A program made the translations under genes and the position numbers. A stretch of DNA of 64,000 nt from contig NZ_CP082271.1 in the NCBI RefSeq assembly GCF_019880365.1, positions 2,294,001 to 2,358,000 on the forward strand, read 5' to 3'. The DNA comes from Pseudomonas sp. DNDY-54. GTDB lineage: Bacteria; Pseudomonadota; Gammaproteobacteria; Pseudomonadales; Pseudomonadaceae. Of the stretch, positions 8,797 through 19,566 are shown piece by piece; position 1 is the first letter of the stretch, and each line of letters opens with the position of its first letter. Below the pieces are notes generated by a model, which was not told the origin of the DNA, searched no databases, and saw nothing but the letters and a program-made list of their open reading frames with translations.

Positions 8797-10242
8797 TCAG
8801 ACCGGCTCGGGCAGGCGCTTGCGATCGATCTTTCCACTGGGGGTTTTGGGTAACGCGTCGAGCATCACAATGCGGCTCGGAATCATGTAGTGCGGCAGGG
8901 TCAGATGAAGCGCTCGCCGAATCTGAACCCGACTGGGGGCGCCCTGGCATCCTGCCTCCACATAGCCCACCAGACAGGCATCATCGCCTGCGCCGAGCAA
9001 GCGCACCGCCGCATCCTGGACCCCGTCTATCTGCCTTAGGTTCGCTTCGATCTCCCCCAGCTCGATTCGGAAGCCACGCAGCTTGATCTGGTCGTCCAGG
9101 CGTCCGAGGTACAGGAACTCGTCGTCACCGGTTCGGCGTACCCGGTCACCGGTGCGATACAGACGCCGCCCCCGCCAGCTAATGAAAGCCTGATCGCTCA
9201 ACTCGCTGCGTTGCCAGTAGCCTTGGGCCAGTGAAATACCTTCGATACACAATTCACCCTTGCCGCCGGATCCGACATCATCACCGTCCTCATCCACCAC
9301 CCAGTGCCGATACCCATCAAGTGAGTGCCTGAGGCGTACGCCTTGCTCAGCCGACAAGTCGACCGGCGCCATCATTGACCAGATGGTCGCCTCCGTGGGT
9401 CCGTAGCAGTTCCAGAGTTGGCCAACCGATGCGCCGAGCCGGGTCGCGAGTGTCGTGTCCAGGGCTTCTCCACCGCACAACGCGATCAGGCCGGCGCGGC
9501 CCTGCCATCCTGCTTTGAGCAGCATCCGCCAGAACGCAGGGGTTGCTTGCAGCGTATTGAGATCCGGTCGGCTGTCGAGTAACTGCAGCAGTGCCACCGG
9601 GTCCTTGTGAGCAGGAGCACAGACCACCTCGACATAGCCGCCCGCCCAGAGCGGCCCCAGCATTTCCAGCAGGGAAATATCGAAAGCCGGGGTCGTGGTG
9701 AACAGCCAACGCGTATGCGGCCCGACTCCGATTCTTCGCGTCGCCGCATCGAGAAAATTGGCAAGGGCGGCGCGGCCGACGACCACGCCCTTGGGTCTGC
9801 CTGTGGAGCCGGAGGTGAACATCATGTAAGCCGGCAATTCATCACTCAGCACTGGCGAAGCGGGCATGTCCGCGATACCCGGTTTCAAGAGCAGCGACGG
9901 CGAAAGCGACCGCAAAGCCTGCTCATCCTGAATCACCCAATGCACCTGCGCGTCGTCAGCGATGCCTTGCAGCCGGTCGAGCGGAAAGTCCGGTTCGAGT
10001 GGCACGAAGCACAGACCTTCATGCACGCAAGCCAGCAACGCGGCGATCAGATCGGGCCCCCGACTCAGATGCAAACCGACGCGATCACCCGCAATCAGCC
10101 CTTTGCCACGCAGCTGCAGCACGATGGCCGCCACCCGCGCCTGCAGTTCGGCATAGCTGAAACTGACACCCATACATCCCAATGCCGGCTGGTCGGGGTG
10201 ACGGGCAAAAACACCGGCGAATCGAGAATTGAGTGAGGTCAT
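8797..10242 (-). CDS. amoH: Stand-alone NRPS adenylation domain, predicted glycine-activating (AmoH-like)
   Basis: A 481-residue free-standing adenylation enzyme with no carrier or condensation domain. Core motifs are [15 protein letters not shown] (A3), NCYGPTEATIW (A5), YRTGDRVR (A7), LGRLDDQIKLRGFRIELGEIE (A8) and a C-terminal SGKIDRKRLP with the A10 Lys. Reading the ten specificity positions by hand gives DILQLGCIWK, which differs at one position from the common glycine code DILQLGLIWK. In the Aeromonas amonabactin system AmoH is proposed to add an optional glycine; gene order and code agree here. It must load a carrier in trans. The start overlaps the amoG stop by 4 bp. Confidence 0.82.
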   Translation of the reverse strand: MTSLNSRFAGVFARHPDQPALGCMGVSFSYAELQARVAAIVLQLRGKGLIAGDRVGLHLSRGPDLIAALLACVHEGLCFVPLEPDFPLDRLQGIADDAQVHWVIQDEQALRSLSPSLLLKPGIADMPASPVLSDELPAYMMFTSGSTGRPKGVVVGRAALANFLDAATRRIGVGPHTRWLFTTTPAFDISLLEMLGPLWAGGYVEVVCAPAHKDPVALLQLLDSRPDLNTLQATPAFWRMLLKAGWQGRAGLIALCGGEALDTTLATRLGASVGQLWNCYGPTEATIWSMMAPVDLSAEQGVRLRHSLDGYRHWVVDEDGDDVGSGGKGELCIEGISLAQGYWQRSELSDQAFISWRGRRLYRTGDRVRRTGDDEFLYLGRLDDQIKLRGFRIELGEIEANLRQIDGVQDAAVRLLGAGDDACLVGYVEAGCQGAPSRVQIRRALHLTLPHYMIPSRIVMLDALPKTPSGKIDRKRLPEPV

Positions 10243-13200
10243 GGTGCGTCCTCATTCAAGGCCGCCAAGCGTTGAAGATTCATCTTCAGCGACGTCAGCA
10301 GCTGCGCACTCATATCCGCACGCAGTCTGCCGATCTGGCGCAGGGTCAGCAGCCCGTCGAACACACCGCCGTGCAGACTGATCAGCTCCGCGGACAGGTT
10401 GCCCTTACCGCTCGGGTTGCCTGCAGGCATTGGCAAGGGCTGCCAATGCCCTGCTCCACTGCCGTAGACGCCGAGGTAGTTCAGCGCCACAGGTGGTAAT
10501 GGCAGCGAATCGCGATGGACCGGGTTGTTGCGCAGTGGGAGATAACCCACGCCCTTGTCGGGGACCTGGCACAGCTGGTCAGCGGCGTGCCGTAGCAGCG
10601 CCGTCCAGTCGGCCTGGTTGCACACCCTGACCGGAAACATGCTGGTGAACCAACCCACCGTACGGCCGACGTCCAGTCCAGCTTCGATGTGCTCGCGACC
10701 ATGACCTTCGAGCATGATCCACTGCTGTTCGCCGAGGCCCAGGTCGCTCAGGGACCGCGTCAGCGCCGCCAGCAGGATTTCACGTACATCGCTTTGCAGT
10801 CGCACGATAGCAACCTGTGTCAGTTGCCGAGTGGTGGCCTCGTCAAGCTCCAGCAATTGCGGTTCGGCTCGCTCGTTCGAGGACCAGTCGGCAGGGCACC
10901 GGATATCCATCTCACCCACCTGCTCACGCCAATATGGCAGCTGCGCTTCAGCGCGTTTGGCATAAGCGGCAAGACCCTCACCCCACTGTCTGTAGCTGCT
11001 GCTCTTGTCCGGCAAGGTTTCGCCCCGGGCAAGACGCTGCATGTCCTCAACCAGGATGCGCCAGGACACCGCATCGACCACCAGATGATGGAGCGCCAGG
11101 AACAGGCCTCGCTCGCCGCTCGGCAAGTTCTCGATTACTGCCCACGCCAGCGTTCGCGCACTGGCCGGGTCCATGTGCGCCTGCAGCTCGGTCAACGCTT
11201 GCTGCACGCCCGAAGGCCCGAGTTCGGCTGCGTCCAGCCGCGCAGGCTCGGCCAGTGGCAGGAAGGCTTGGTAACACTGGCCGGACGGGATGACGATCAG
11301 GCGCAACGCGTCGTGATGTGCCAGGAGCTGCCGCATGTAATCCATCAGCTGCGGCGTCGTTGTGGCCTCTGGCAAATGCAGCACCACACCCTGATTCCAG
11401 TGCTGAGGCTGAGCGAATGGCTGTTCGTAAAACCACTGCTGGATCGGTTGCAACGGGAACTCGCCTGTCAGCAGGCCGTGCTCGGCGCGGATCGTCTCGG
11501 CGGCTCGCGGCATTTCGAGTACCCGACACAATCGCCGAACCGTTTTCGCCTCGAAGACTTCCTTTACGCTGCAGGGGTAGCCGGCGTCCCGAAGCCGCGT
11601 CGCCAGCTGAATGCTCAGGATGGAATCGCCTCCCAAACGGAAAAAATCACTTTCAACACCAAGCGGCTGCTGCAGGACGTCCTGCCAGATGCGCAGCACC
11701 TCGCTTTCCAGCGCTCCGGTCGGAGGCACAAGCGACTCATCCGAAGCCAGTCGAACCGCAGGCAGCAGCCTCACATCGAGCTTGCCGTTGGCGGTCAGCG
11801 GCATCTTGTCGAGTAGGACCAACCGTTGCGGCACCATGTATTCAGGCAGTCGCCGCGATACCTGCTGCAATATGTCGTCCGGCTGAGGGGCCGTTGTACC
11901 CAGGGTCACGGTCGCATAGGCCACCAGCGCCGGGCGCGTTTCCTGGCTCGCAACGATGACCTTTATCTCCTGCAGGCCTGGGTAGCTGGCGTGCAGTTGG
12001 GCTTCGATTTCGCCCGGCTCGATGCGATAGCCGCGCAGTTTGATCTGCGCATCCAGGCGTCCCAGATACTCGTATTCACCATTGGCGAGCTGCCGAGCAC
12101 GATCACCGGTGTGATAAAGACGGACTGTGACACCGGCGATACGATGCTCACGAAACACGTCCGAGGTGCGCTCCGGCTGGTTGAGATAGCCTCGGGCAAG
12201 CCCCAACCCGGCCAGACAGAGTTCGCCGGGAACACCGGCTGGACACAGCGCGCCATGGCGATCGAGAACCACCGCTTGCAGACCGTCGATGGGTTCACCG
12301 ATTGTCAGGCGTGCACCCACCACGAGCGTCTTGGTCAGCGCCGTCACGGTGACTTCGGTGGGCCCGTACATATCGATCAGGCGGAACTGCCGCGCCCAGC
12401 GGTGTGCAAGGGCCGGTGGACAGGCCTCACCGCCGAAGCCCACGGCTTTCATGGCTGGCAATCGCCGCTCGGGCAAGGTCGCCAGCAGCGCCGTGGCGAA
12501 GATCATATGGGTGGTCTGAGTTCGTTCGATTTCGTCCAGCAGCCCCTCACCCGGGTCTGCCCAGATCAGGCAGGCGCCATGGACCAGCGGCACCAGGGCG
12601 CACATGTTGCCGGCATCGAATGACAGGGACATGCAATCGAGCATGCGGTCGCCAGGCTCAACCATAAGTCGTCGGCCATGATCGCGCAGCAGATTGACCA
12701 GCGACCCGTGCTCCACCATGACGCCCTTCGGCGTGCCGGTCGAACCGGAGGTGTAAATCACCTGGGCGAGTCGCTGGGGCTCTTGCCGCAACGGCGGCGT
12801 GATGAGGGATTGGACGTCCAGCTGTGTCTGTACTTCATGGCTGCCGAGATCGACCCAACGTTGGCCCGAATCCAACGCAAAGGGTGCCTCACCTTGGCCG
12901 ATGATCAGCCGCAGCTCGGCGTCGCGCATGATGTGCACAATACGCTGCTGCGGATAATCCGGGTCCAGCGGAACGTACGCGGCGCCGACTTTCCAGCACG
13001 CCAGCAAGGCGGTAACGAATGCATTCTCACGCCGGGCAAGCACGCCGACGAGGTCACCATCGGCGCAGCCCTGCACTTGCAGCCAGTTGGCCAGCCGGTT
13101 CGCCCGGGCGTCCAATTCTCCGTAACTGATCCAGCCGCTGCCCTGGCGCAGCGCGGGTCTGTTCGCATGGGACCGGACTATGTCATTAAACAGCGAAAGC

Positions 13201-14801
13201 GCAGTGAGCCCATCAGGATAGGCAACGGGCAGCGCGCTCAGCTTCTCGGCGGTCTGCTTCACCAGCGCCTGATCGTGCATCGGAAGCTGCCAGATATCCT
13301 GCCCCGGCGTCTCCACCACCGCCTGCAGCAGATTCAGCAGACGACTCGCATAGCCTTCGACGCTGCTGCGGTCGAACAGGGCCGTAGCGTAAAGCCAATC
13401 AACCCGCACCGAGTCGACCAGCTCGGTGACCTTGACCGAGATATCCGTCTTGGCTGGCAGCACGGGGGACGTCTCTTCCACCGCATTGCAACCGGGGATC
13501 AGGTCGTTGAAGTCCACGCGCGCCTGGTAGACCAGCATGATCTGGAAGATCGGGTTGATCGCGGTGTGGCGATCCATGCCAAGGGCCTCGCTCAAAGCTT
13601 CGAAGCGATACAGCTGATGATCGAATGCCTGAAGGTCTTCAGTTCGGCACTGAATCAGGTAGTCGACGAAGCGCTGTCGCTCGGGCAGTTGCGTGCGCAA
13701 CACCAGCGTGTTGACGAAAAACCCTACCAGCGGCTCGACTTCAGGACGCTCCCGATACGCCAGCGGCGTGCCAATCACGATGTCGCGTTCCCCGGAGTGG
13801 CGCGCCAATAGCAACGCGAACACCGCGTGCAGGCCTATGAAGGGTGACGTGCTGTGTTGCTGGCATAGCGCTTTGAAGCGTGCCCAGAGGTTGTCGTCGA
13901 TGGTCGAGAACACGACCTCACCGCCACTCGCCGGCTGTGCCGGGCGCGGCTTATCGAGTGGCAGGCTGTGTACATCGGGAATTCCCGCCAGCCGCTCAAC
14001 CCAGAACGCCTTGAACTGTTCGTGGTAGTCGCGAAACAGCGGTGAATTGAACCAGTGCGCGTAGTCGATATAGCTCAGTCGCGGTTCTTCCCAGCTTGGC
14101 TGCTGACGATTCTGATAGGCGAGATACGCGACCTTCAGGTCGGCGAACATGTTCTTAACCGACCAGCCATCCGAGATGATGTGGTGCTGGTTGATCATCA
14201 GCACGTGCTCGCGTTCGCCCAGCTCCAGCAGCGTGACCCGGGTCAGCACCCCGCTGGTGATATCGAACGGCTGCAGAATTTCCTCGCGCACCCGCTGCGC
14301 TACTCGCTCTTCGCGCGCCTGAGGCTCCAGGTAACTCAGGTTCTCGCGCGCAAGATGGAACTCGGTGTGGGCCAGGATCTCCTGTTCCCCCCGGCCCTCA
14401 GCGCTACGCTGGAACCGCGTGCGCAGGCTGGCATGACGGGCGACCAGCGCATCGAATGCGAACGTCAGCGCATCCACGTCCAGTTCGCCAGTCAGGCGGA
14501 AGAACACCGGCATGTTGTACAGGTGTGAGCCTTGCTCGTACTGCTCGATGAACCAGAGCCCGCTCTGCGACGAGGACAGCGGTCCGGCGCTGCCGTGCTG
14601 CGCGGTGATGGGTGCATCGAACGCCTGCTGCGACCGCAGGCACTCAATGATGGCGTCGCGGTTATCGCGAATCTGCTGTCCGAGCGCCGGGGTGATGGCG
14701 TCCTTGCGGGCCTGCGAGACCAGCTGTTGCTGATCGTTGAGCGCAAGCTGCACCCCCTGCTGAGCGAAATGCTTCAGCAGGCCGATTATGTTGTTGTGCA
14801 T
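10239..14801 (-). CDS. amoG: NRPS, docking-C-A-T-E (AmoG-like)
   Basis: A 1520-residue synthetase. Residues 1-55 resemble a TubC-type N-terminal docking domain. Then come a condensation domain (HHIISDG at 206-212), an adenylation domain ([33 protein letters not shown]), a carrier (FFRLGGDSILS near residue 1055) and an epimerisation domain (LHHLVVDAVSWRIL, then NYLGVYGSG). GGDS before an E domain is the usual pattern. The hand-read A code is DAMIGGMVTK, for which I recall no firm match. In Aeromonas the AmoG residue is Phe or Trp, and the E domain fits a D-residue. No thioesterase follows the E domain. It begins 19 bp after amoA. Confidence 0.88.
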   Translation of the reverse strand: MHNNIIGLLKHFAQQGVQLALNDQQQLVSQARKDAITPALGQQIRDNRDAIIECLRSQQAFDAPITAQHGSAGPLSSSQSGLWFIEQYEQGSHLYNMPVFFRLTGELDVDALTFAFDALVARHASLRTRFQRSAEGRGEQEILAHTEFHLARENLSYLEPQAREERVAQRVREEILQPFDITSGVLTRVTLLELGEREHVLMINQHHIISDGWSVKNMFADLKVAYLAYQNRQQPSWEEPRLSYIDYAHWFNSPLFRDYHEQFKAFWVERLAGIPDVHSLPLDKPRPAQPASGGEVVFSTIDDNLWARFKALCQQHSTSPFIGLHAVFALLLARHSGERDIVIGTPLAYRERPEVEPLVGFFVNTLVLRTQLPERQRFVDYLIQCRTEDLQAFDHQLYRFEALSEALGMDRHTAINPIFQIMLVYQARVDFNDLIPGCNAVEETSPVLPAKTDISVKVTELVDSVRVDWLYATALFDRSSVEGYASRLLNLLQAVVETPGQDIWQLPMHDQALVKQTAEKLSALPVAYPDGLTALSLFNDIVRSHANRPALRQGSGWISYGELDARANRLANWLQVQGCADGDLVGVLARRENAFVTALLACWKVGAAYVPLDPDYPQQRIVHIMRDAELRLIIGQGEAPFALDSGQRWVDLGSHEVQTQLDVQSLITPPLRQEPQRLAQVIYTSGSTGTPKGVMVEHGSLVNLLRDHGRRLMVEPGDRMLDCMSLSFDAGNMCALVPLVHGACLIWADPGEGLLDEIERTQTTHMIFATALLATLPERRLPAMKAVGFGGEACPPALAHRWARQFRLIDMYGPTEVTVTALTKTLVVGARLTIGEPIDGLQAVVLDRHGALCPAGVPGELCLAGLGLARGYLNQPERTSDVFREHRIAGVTVRLYHTGDRARQLANGEYEYLGRLDAQIKLRGYRIEPGEIEAQLHASYPGLQEIKVIVASQETRPALVAYATVTLGTTAPQPDDILQQVSRRLPEYMVPQRLVLLDKMPLTANGKLDVRLLPAVRLASDESLVPPTGALESEVLRIWQDVLQQPLGVESDFFRLGGDSILSIQLATRLRDAGYPCSVKEVFEAKTVRRLCRVLEMPRAAETIRAEHGLLTGEFPLQPIQQWFYEQPFAQPQHWNQGVVLHLPEATTTPQLMDYMRQLLAHHDALRLIVIPSGQCYQAFLPLAEPARLDAAELGPSGVQQALTELQAHMDPASARTLAWAVIENLPSGERGLFLALHHLVVDAVSWRILVEDMQRLARGETLPDKSSSYRQWGEGLAAYAKRAEAQLPYWREQVGEMDIRCPADWSSNERAEPQLLELDEATTRQLTQVAIVRLQSDVREILLAALTRSLSDLGLGEQQWIMLEGHGREHIEAGLDVGRTVGWFTSMFPVRVCNQADWTALLRHAADQLCQVPDKGVGYLPLRNNPVHRDSLPLPPVALNYLGVYGSGAGHWQPLPMPAGNPSGKGNLSAELISLHGGVFDGLLTLRQIGRLRADMSAQLLTSLKMNLQRLAALNEDAP

Positions 14802-14820
14802 TTGCTACCTCTCGGAAAGC

Positions 14821-15579
14821 TCAAGCCGCCAGGGTGGCGCCACCATCGACGACGATGTCCTGCAGGGTGATATGGCTTGCCAGGTCCGATGCCAGAAACA
14901 GCACCGCACGGGCGACCTCTTCCGGTGTGGCGATCTTGCGCAGCGGGATGCCTAGCTTGTACTGCTCAGGAAAGCCGGCGATGGTCCGTTCACGAGCGTC
15001 CTCGGTTTGCCACATGTCTCGCTGCATCGCGGTATCGGTGGAACCCGGCGAGACCAGATTGCAGCGCACGCCGTGCTCGGCCAGTTCGAGGCCGGCGGTG
15101 CGGATCAGGCTCGAAAGTGCAGCTTTCGAAGCGCTGTAGGCGGCCATCTGCATGCGCGGGACGTGGGTCGCGTTGCTGCTGACGGCGACCACCGCCCCGC
15201 TGCTCTGCGCCTTGAAATGTGGAATAAGCTCGCGCAGGAAATAAAACGGGCCGGATGCGTTGACCCGCAAGGAGTCGTCCCAATCGGCCGCACTCAGCGC
15301 CTCGATCGTCCCCAGTCGCAGGATGCCAGCGACACTGGCGAACACATCGACGCGCTGTTGCACTTCGAGTAGCTCGCCGCAGGTGTGTTTGACCGCCTCG
15401 GCATCACCGACATCGAGCACATAGGCGGTGAATCCGTAATTCTGCTCCGGGAAGGCGCGGTCGAAGCCGGTGACCTGCGCACCCAGCCGCGCAAACCCCT
15501 CAGCAACTGCACGGCCAATCCCCTGCCCGGCGCCGGTAACCCAAACGCACTGCCCGGTGAAACTCATCTGATCGTTCAT
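14821..15579 (-). CDS. amoA: 2,3-dihydro-2,3-dihydroxybenzoate dehydrogenase (EntA/DhbA family)
   Basis: A 252-residue short-chain dehydrogenase that oxidises 2,3-dihydro-DHB to 2,3-dihydroxybenzoate with NAD. The glycine-rich motif is VTGAGQGIG, the active-site Tyr-Lys is in YSASKAA, and DVGDAEAV and SVAGILR are typical of EntA. I chose the ATG at 15579 (MNDQMSF): it is preceded by GAGGGCGG and lies 10 bp past the amoF stop. The longer frame beginning at 15606 would overlap amoF. It supplies the last step of the DHB branch (EntC, EntB, EntA). Confidence 0.9.
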   Translation of the reverse strand: MNDQMSFTGQCVWVTGAGQGIGRAVAEGFARLGAQVTGFDRAFPEQNYGFTAYVLDVGDAEAVKHTCGELLEVQQRVDVFASVAGILRLGTIEALSAADWDDSLRVNASGPFYFLRELIPHFKAQSSGAVVAVSSNATHVPRMQMAAYSASKAALSSLIRTAGLELAEHGVRCNLVSPGSTDTAMQRDMWQTEDARERTIAGFPEQYKLGIPLRKIATPEEVARAVLFLASDLASHITLQDIVVDGGATLAA

Positions 15580-15589
15580 CTGCCCGCCC

Positions 15590-18500
15590 TCACCAAACCA
15601 GTTCAACCTGCTCTTCTCGCTGCCCCATGCGGGCGTCGAGAAAACTGCAGAAGTCCGCGAGCCGCGGGTGATCGAATACGTCCGAGACTTTCACAGCGGT
15701 ACCGAATTCAGCGCCCAGCCGGTTCACGATCTGGATGGTCTGCAACGACTGCCCGCCGAGTTCGAAGAAGTTATCGTCCGGCGCGATGGCACCGACGCCA
15801 AGAATCTGCTGCCAGATAGCGCTCACTCGCCGCTGTGTTTCGTCGTTCAGCACATGTTCGGTAGCGCCTTGCAGGTAGCTCTGCTGTAACCGCTTGCGGT
15901 CGATCTTGTTGCTTGCGGTACGGGGCAATGCGGAGAAATGACGGTAATCGGTGGGCACCATCGCGGCGGGCAACACGTCGGCCAACTCACGTTTGATCGC
16001 CCGAATGTCTTCACGAGGCCCGGCAATGAACGCAACCAGTCGCCGCACGCCGGCTTCAAGCTCAAGGCCGAGCACGCATGCCTCATCAATACCGGGCAGC
16101 GCAAGCAGTCCCGACTCCACCTCGCCAGGCTGTATGCGGTAGCCGCTGATCTTGAACTCGTGATCCACGCGACCGAGATAAACCAGCTGGCCATCGACCA
16201 GCCGAACCCGGTCACCAGTCCGGTAAACACGCTCCGTCTCGTCGCCAATACGCAGATGGGCGAACGCCGGCGAATCACTGTTCAGATAACCGTTCGCAAG
16301 CTGGGCGCCCAAGAGCACCAACTCACCTTCGCGCGCCGGACGATTACCGCGTTCGAGCACCAGTGCCTCGACACCTGCCAGAGGGCGGCCGATTGGCAAT
16401 TGCCCGTCGTGCGGATCGAAGTCTTGCAGCTCGCTGGTGCAGGCCACGACGGTGGTTTCTGTCGGACCGTAGGTATTGATCAGTCGGATGCCCCTAGGCG
16501 CGACGCGCTGCCAGGCGAGCAGTTGCTCGGGGTAAACGGCCTCACCACCAATGATCACCGTTGCAAGGATTGCGGGGATCCGCACCTGGCCGCCGCGTAG
16601 CGCCACGACCCACTCGTTCCAGAACGCCGTAGGCAGATCGACCACCGTGACGGCCAGTTGCTCAAGCCCATCGACGAAAGCCGTCATCGATTGCAGCAGC
16701 GCGTCGGTCCGCAGTACCAGTGTCGCGCCGGCGGACAAGCTGACGAAGACTTCCTCGATGCTGGCGTCGAAGTTGAACGGGGCGAATTGCAGCACCCGGT
16801 CGGTAGCGTCAATGCCGTAACGCTGCCGGGCGGCCTGGCTGAAATGCGAGAGCGCGCGGTGGCTCACTTCGACACCTTTGGGTGTGCCCGTCGAGCCCGA
16901 GGTAAACATCAGATAGCAGGCATCGTCCGTCCCGCACGGGCTGTAAAGGCGATTGGCTGAAGTCAGCAGGCCGATCAACTGGATCGGGCCAGCATGAATT
17001 TCAGCCAATCGGTGACGATAAGCCGCCTCGGTGATGACGAGCGCCAGCTCTGCGGTCTCGCAGATAAGCCGCTGCCGATCGGCAGGCTGCTCCGGATCGA
17101 GCGGCACATACACCGCCCCGGCAAGCAACACGCCCAGCTGCGCAAGAATGGCCTGTGGCGCTCGACTCAACATCACACCGATCCGCTGCCCCGGTTGGAC
17201 GCCCTGTTCAGCCAGCGCGGCGGCCACCATTTCGGCACGCGCCTGCAGCTCGGCGTAGGTCAGTGCCTGCTCATGCTGAACCAGCGCGATGCGCTCCGGC
17301 TGGGCCTGTGCCTGCTGACGAATCGCCTCCAGCACGCTAGCCGCCTGCGGCTGGGCTGTGACGCCCGGCGCCTTGATCACCTGCCACGCACGTCGAACCG
17401 CGTAGAGCTCATCGAGCAATACATCTCGCGGTTGCTGGGGATCGGCCAGCCAGCATTCGAGCAGATCGAACAGCTCTTCCTGCAGGCTGCGGACCTGATC
17501 AAGGCTGTAGCAGGATGGATTGGCGTCATAGTCCAGCACCGGCACGCCGTCGGTACCGATCTGCACTTCGAGGGTCAGGTCTTCCACTGGTCCGGCGCTG
17601 AGGTTCAGCGTGCGCGCCGGGCAATTGCCGTACGCCAGCGGCCGGTCGAACGGCATGATGTTGATCAGCGGGCCGAACAGTCGTTGCTCACCGCCGACAC
17701 GGCCAAGATCACGACGCAGCGACTCGTAACGGTAATGCTGATGCTTGCGGCTGCTACGCCGTAATTTGCCGATGGTTTTGGCGCAGGCTATGAGGTCCGC
17801 GTCATCCGGGAGATCCAGGCACAGCGGAGCAATGTTCATCTGCATGCAGGGCACGTTGAACGATGCTGAACCGATGCGGTTCATCACCATCAGCCCCAGT
17901 ACCTGTGTCCGGGCGCCACTGACCTGACGCAACTGAGCCGAAACACCGGCGAGCAGCAGATCGGGCCAACCGATCCCGTGGGCCTCGGCGGTGTTCTGCA
18001 GCGCATGCCAGAGGGGTGCCGGGAATGCTGCGCCGTGACGAATGAAGGTGGCTGAAATCGGCGCGCTACGGTCGCTGAAGCTGACCGGCTCGGGCATGCG
18101 TGACAGGGCTTCCAGCCAGTAACCGCGCGCCGCTGCTGTACGGCCATCTGCATGCCGCGCGGCGTCTTCGGTCAGGACGTCCTCATAGCAGCCGAAACCG
18201 TTTGGCGGTGTCGATTCGCCAAAAAGCGCAGCCCCATAAAGCTCGGCGATGCGCTGATACAGCAGGTTGGTGCCATAACCGTCCAGGGCGATGTGGTGGA
18301 TGCAGCTGTACAGGAAGTCACCCGCCTCACCTTGCAGCAACACGAAACGGCACGGCAGGTCATTTTCCAGGTCCATCGGCTCCCGAATGTCGCGCATGGC
18401 CCAGTCGCGCACCCAGCTTTCAGCCTCGACACCCTGCGGAATCTCCAGCTGGCGCACCTCCAGCGGCAGCTTACATGGGTTGAAATACACCGCGTCTTCG

Positions 18501-18685
18501 TCAGCTACGAACAGCCCGGACAGTGCGTCGCACTCGCGGACCGCCCGCTGAACCGCGTCGATCAGCGTCGCTGCCTGAACTTTGCCGTCGAAGGCGATGC
18601 ATTCGGCCGTGTTGAACATGGCACGGTCCTCGTTCAGCAAGTAGCCGAACCAGAGCCCTTGCTGGGCGATGCCAAGCGGCCTCAT
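15590..18685 (-). CDS. amoF: NRPS, C-A-T (AmoF-like), predicted lysine-incorporating
   Basis: A 1031-residue synthetase: condensation domain (HHIALDG at 130-136), adenylation domain ([33 protein letters not shown]) and a C-terminal carrier ([10 protein letters not shown], Ser near residue 980). No TE or E domain. The hand-read A code DAEDIGTVVK is close to the lysine code DAESIGSVAK as I remember it. AmoF of Aeromonas is proposed to work twice, joining DHB to Lys. The start at 18685 follows AGGGAGGT by six bases and overlaps the amoB stop (ATGA). A longer start at 18721 (GTG) would intrude into amoB. Confidence 0.88.
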   Translation of the reverse strand: MRPLGIAQQGLWFGYLLNEDRAMFNTAECIAFDGKVQAATLIDAVQRAVRECDALSGLFVADEDAVYFNPCKLPLEVRQLEIPQGVEAESWVRDWAMRDIREPMDLENDLPCRFVLLQGEAGDFLYSCIHHIALDGYGTNLLYQRIAELYGAALFGESTPPNGFGCYEDVLTEDAARHADGRTAAARGYWLEALSRMPEPVSFSDRSAPISATFIRHGAAFPAPLWHALQNTAEAHGIGWPDLLLAGVSAQLRQVSGARTQVLGLMVMNRIGSASFNVPCMQMNIAPLCLDLPDDADLIACAKTIGKLRRSSRKHQHYRYESLRRDLGRVGGEQRLFGPLINIMPFDRPLAYGNCPARTLNLSAGPVEDLTLEVQIGTDGVPVLDYDANPSCYSLDQVRSLQEELFDLLECWLADPQQPRDVLLDELYAVRRAWQVIKAPGVTAQPQAASVLEAIRQQAQAQPERIALVQHEQALTYAELQARAEMVAAALAEQGVQPGQRIGVMLSRAPQAILAQLGVLLAGAVYVPLDPEQPADRQRLICETAELALVITEAAYRHRLAEIHAGPIQLIGLLTSANRLYSPCGTDDACYLMFTSGSTGTPKGVEVSHRALSHFSQAARQRYGIDATDRVLQFAPFNFDASIEEVFVSLSAGATLVLRTDALLQSMTAFVDGLEQLAVTVVDLPTAFWNEWVVALRGGQVRIPAILATVIIGGEAVYPEQLLAWQRVAPRGIRLINTYGPTETTVVACTSELQDFDPHDGQLPIGRPLAGVEALVLERGNRPAREGELVLLGAQLANGYLNSDSPAFAHLRIGDETERVYRTGDRVRLVDGQLVYLGRVDHEFKISGYRIQPGEVESGLLALPGIDEACVLGLELEAGVRRLVAFIAGPREDIRAIKRELADVLPAAMVPTDYRHFSALPRTASNKIDRKRLQQSYLQGATEHVLNDETQRRVSAIWQQILGVGAIAPDDNFFELGGQSLQTIQIVNRLGAEFGTAVKVSDVFDHPRLADFCSFLDARMGQREEQVELVW

Positions 18686-19554
18686 CGTGTACCTCCCTGT
18701 TCGGCGATGAGCGCCCACCACCCGTTAAGCGTCGGAGTTTTGGCCAGATCAGTGAAATTGAGCTCAAGGCCTTGTTCCCGCCACTCACTGAGCAGCGTCA
18801 TCATCTGAATGGAGTCGAGGCCGTAGTCGAGCAGGTTCTCATCCGGATCGAAGGGCTCGTCCATCTCGTCGAGCAGCGTCAGCAATCGCGCCTTGAGGCC
18901 GTCGCGGGTGGGCAGTGATTGCGCAGCGGAGCCGAGCGAGACGACTTCACGACAGGTCACCACTCGCCCACACCGAGTCGCCACGTAATCGAGGGCCATT
19001 TGATGCTCGGCCTGACTGAAGTCAGCGATGCCATCGGCAAGCATGAAGGGCTGGATATCGCGCATGAAGGCGTCGCATGCGGTCATCAGGCAGCCAATGT
19101 GTCCGTAAATGCCGCCGATGATCAGCTGATCACGCCCGAGCTCGCCCATCATGGGCTCAAGCGGTGAACGCTGAAACGCGCTATAGCGCCACTTCACCAG
19201 TACGGTGTCGTCGTCAGCCGGCTCGAGTCCGGCAGTGATGGCTTGCCGATCGGGATGCTGGGTGATGCCTGGCCCCCACATGTCGGTAAGCAACGCACGA
19301 TCCGCGTCGGTTTGTTGCCCCGGCTGCGCGGTGTAGATGACGGGAATCCCCAATGTCTTGCAGCGTTGGCGAACCTGCGCCAGACGCGAGACCAGCTCGG
19401 CAACGAAGGGGCTCTCCGCGCCCCAGAAATCGCAGAAGTACGCTTGCATGTCGTGAATGAGCAGCACAGCGCGACCGGGATCCAGCGTCCACTGAACCTT
19501 GTTTTCGCGCCATTCGCGAGGCAACGGGTACGGCGTGAGAGTGGGAATAGCCAT
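18682..19554 (-). CDS. amoB: Isochorismatase with C-terminal aryl carrier domain (EntB/DhbB family)
   Basis: A bifunctional 290-residue protein. Residues 1-205 are the isochorismatase domain ([45 protein letters not shown]), which hydrolyses isochorismate to 2,3-dihydro-DHB and pyruvate. Residues 220-290 form an aryl carrier protein with [10 protein letters not shown], the Ser at 248 being the phosphopantetheine site. DHB loaded here by AmoE is passed to the condensation domain of AmoF. It starts 12 bp after the amoE stop; its end overlaps the amoF start by 4 bp. Confidence 0.93.
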   Translation of the reverse strand: MAIPTLTPYPLPREWRENKVQWTLDPGRAVLLIHDMQAYFCDFWGAESPFVAELVSRLAQVRQRCKTLGIPVIYTAQPGQQTDADRALLTDMWGPGITQHPDRQAITAGLEPADDDTVLVKWRYSAFQRSPLEPMMGELGRDQLIIGGIYGHIGCLMTACDAFMRDIQPFMLADGIADFSQAEHQMALDYVATRCGRVVTCREVVSLGSAAQSLPTRDGLKARLLTLLDEMDEPFDPDENLLDYGLDSIQMMTLLSEWREQGLELNFTDLAKTPTLNGWWALIAEQGGTR

Positions 19555-19566
19555 TGAAACGGATCC

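Noticed and set aside
8797..10242. AmoH as a second DHB-AMP ligase
   Set aside because: It lacks the aryl-acid signature ([17 protein letters not shown]) seen in AmoE and has the Asp at the amino-group-binding position of amino-acid A domains.
10689..11816. Long + strand open frames (300-380 codons) opposite the NRPS genes
   Set aside because: They are mirror frames of high-GC coding DNA on the other strand, lack known domains and overlap well-supported adenylation and epimerisation domains.
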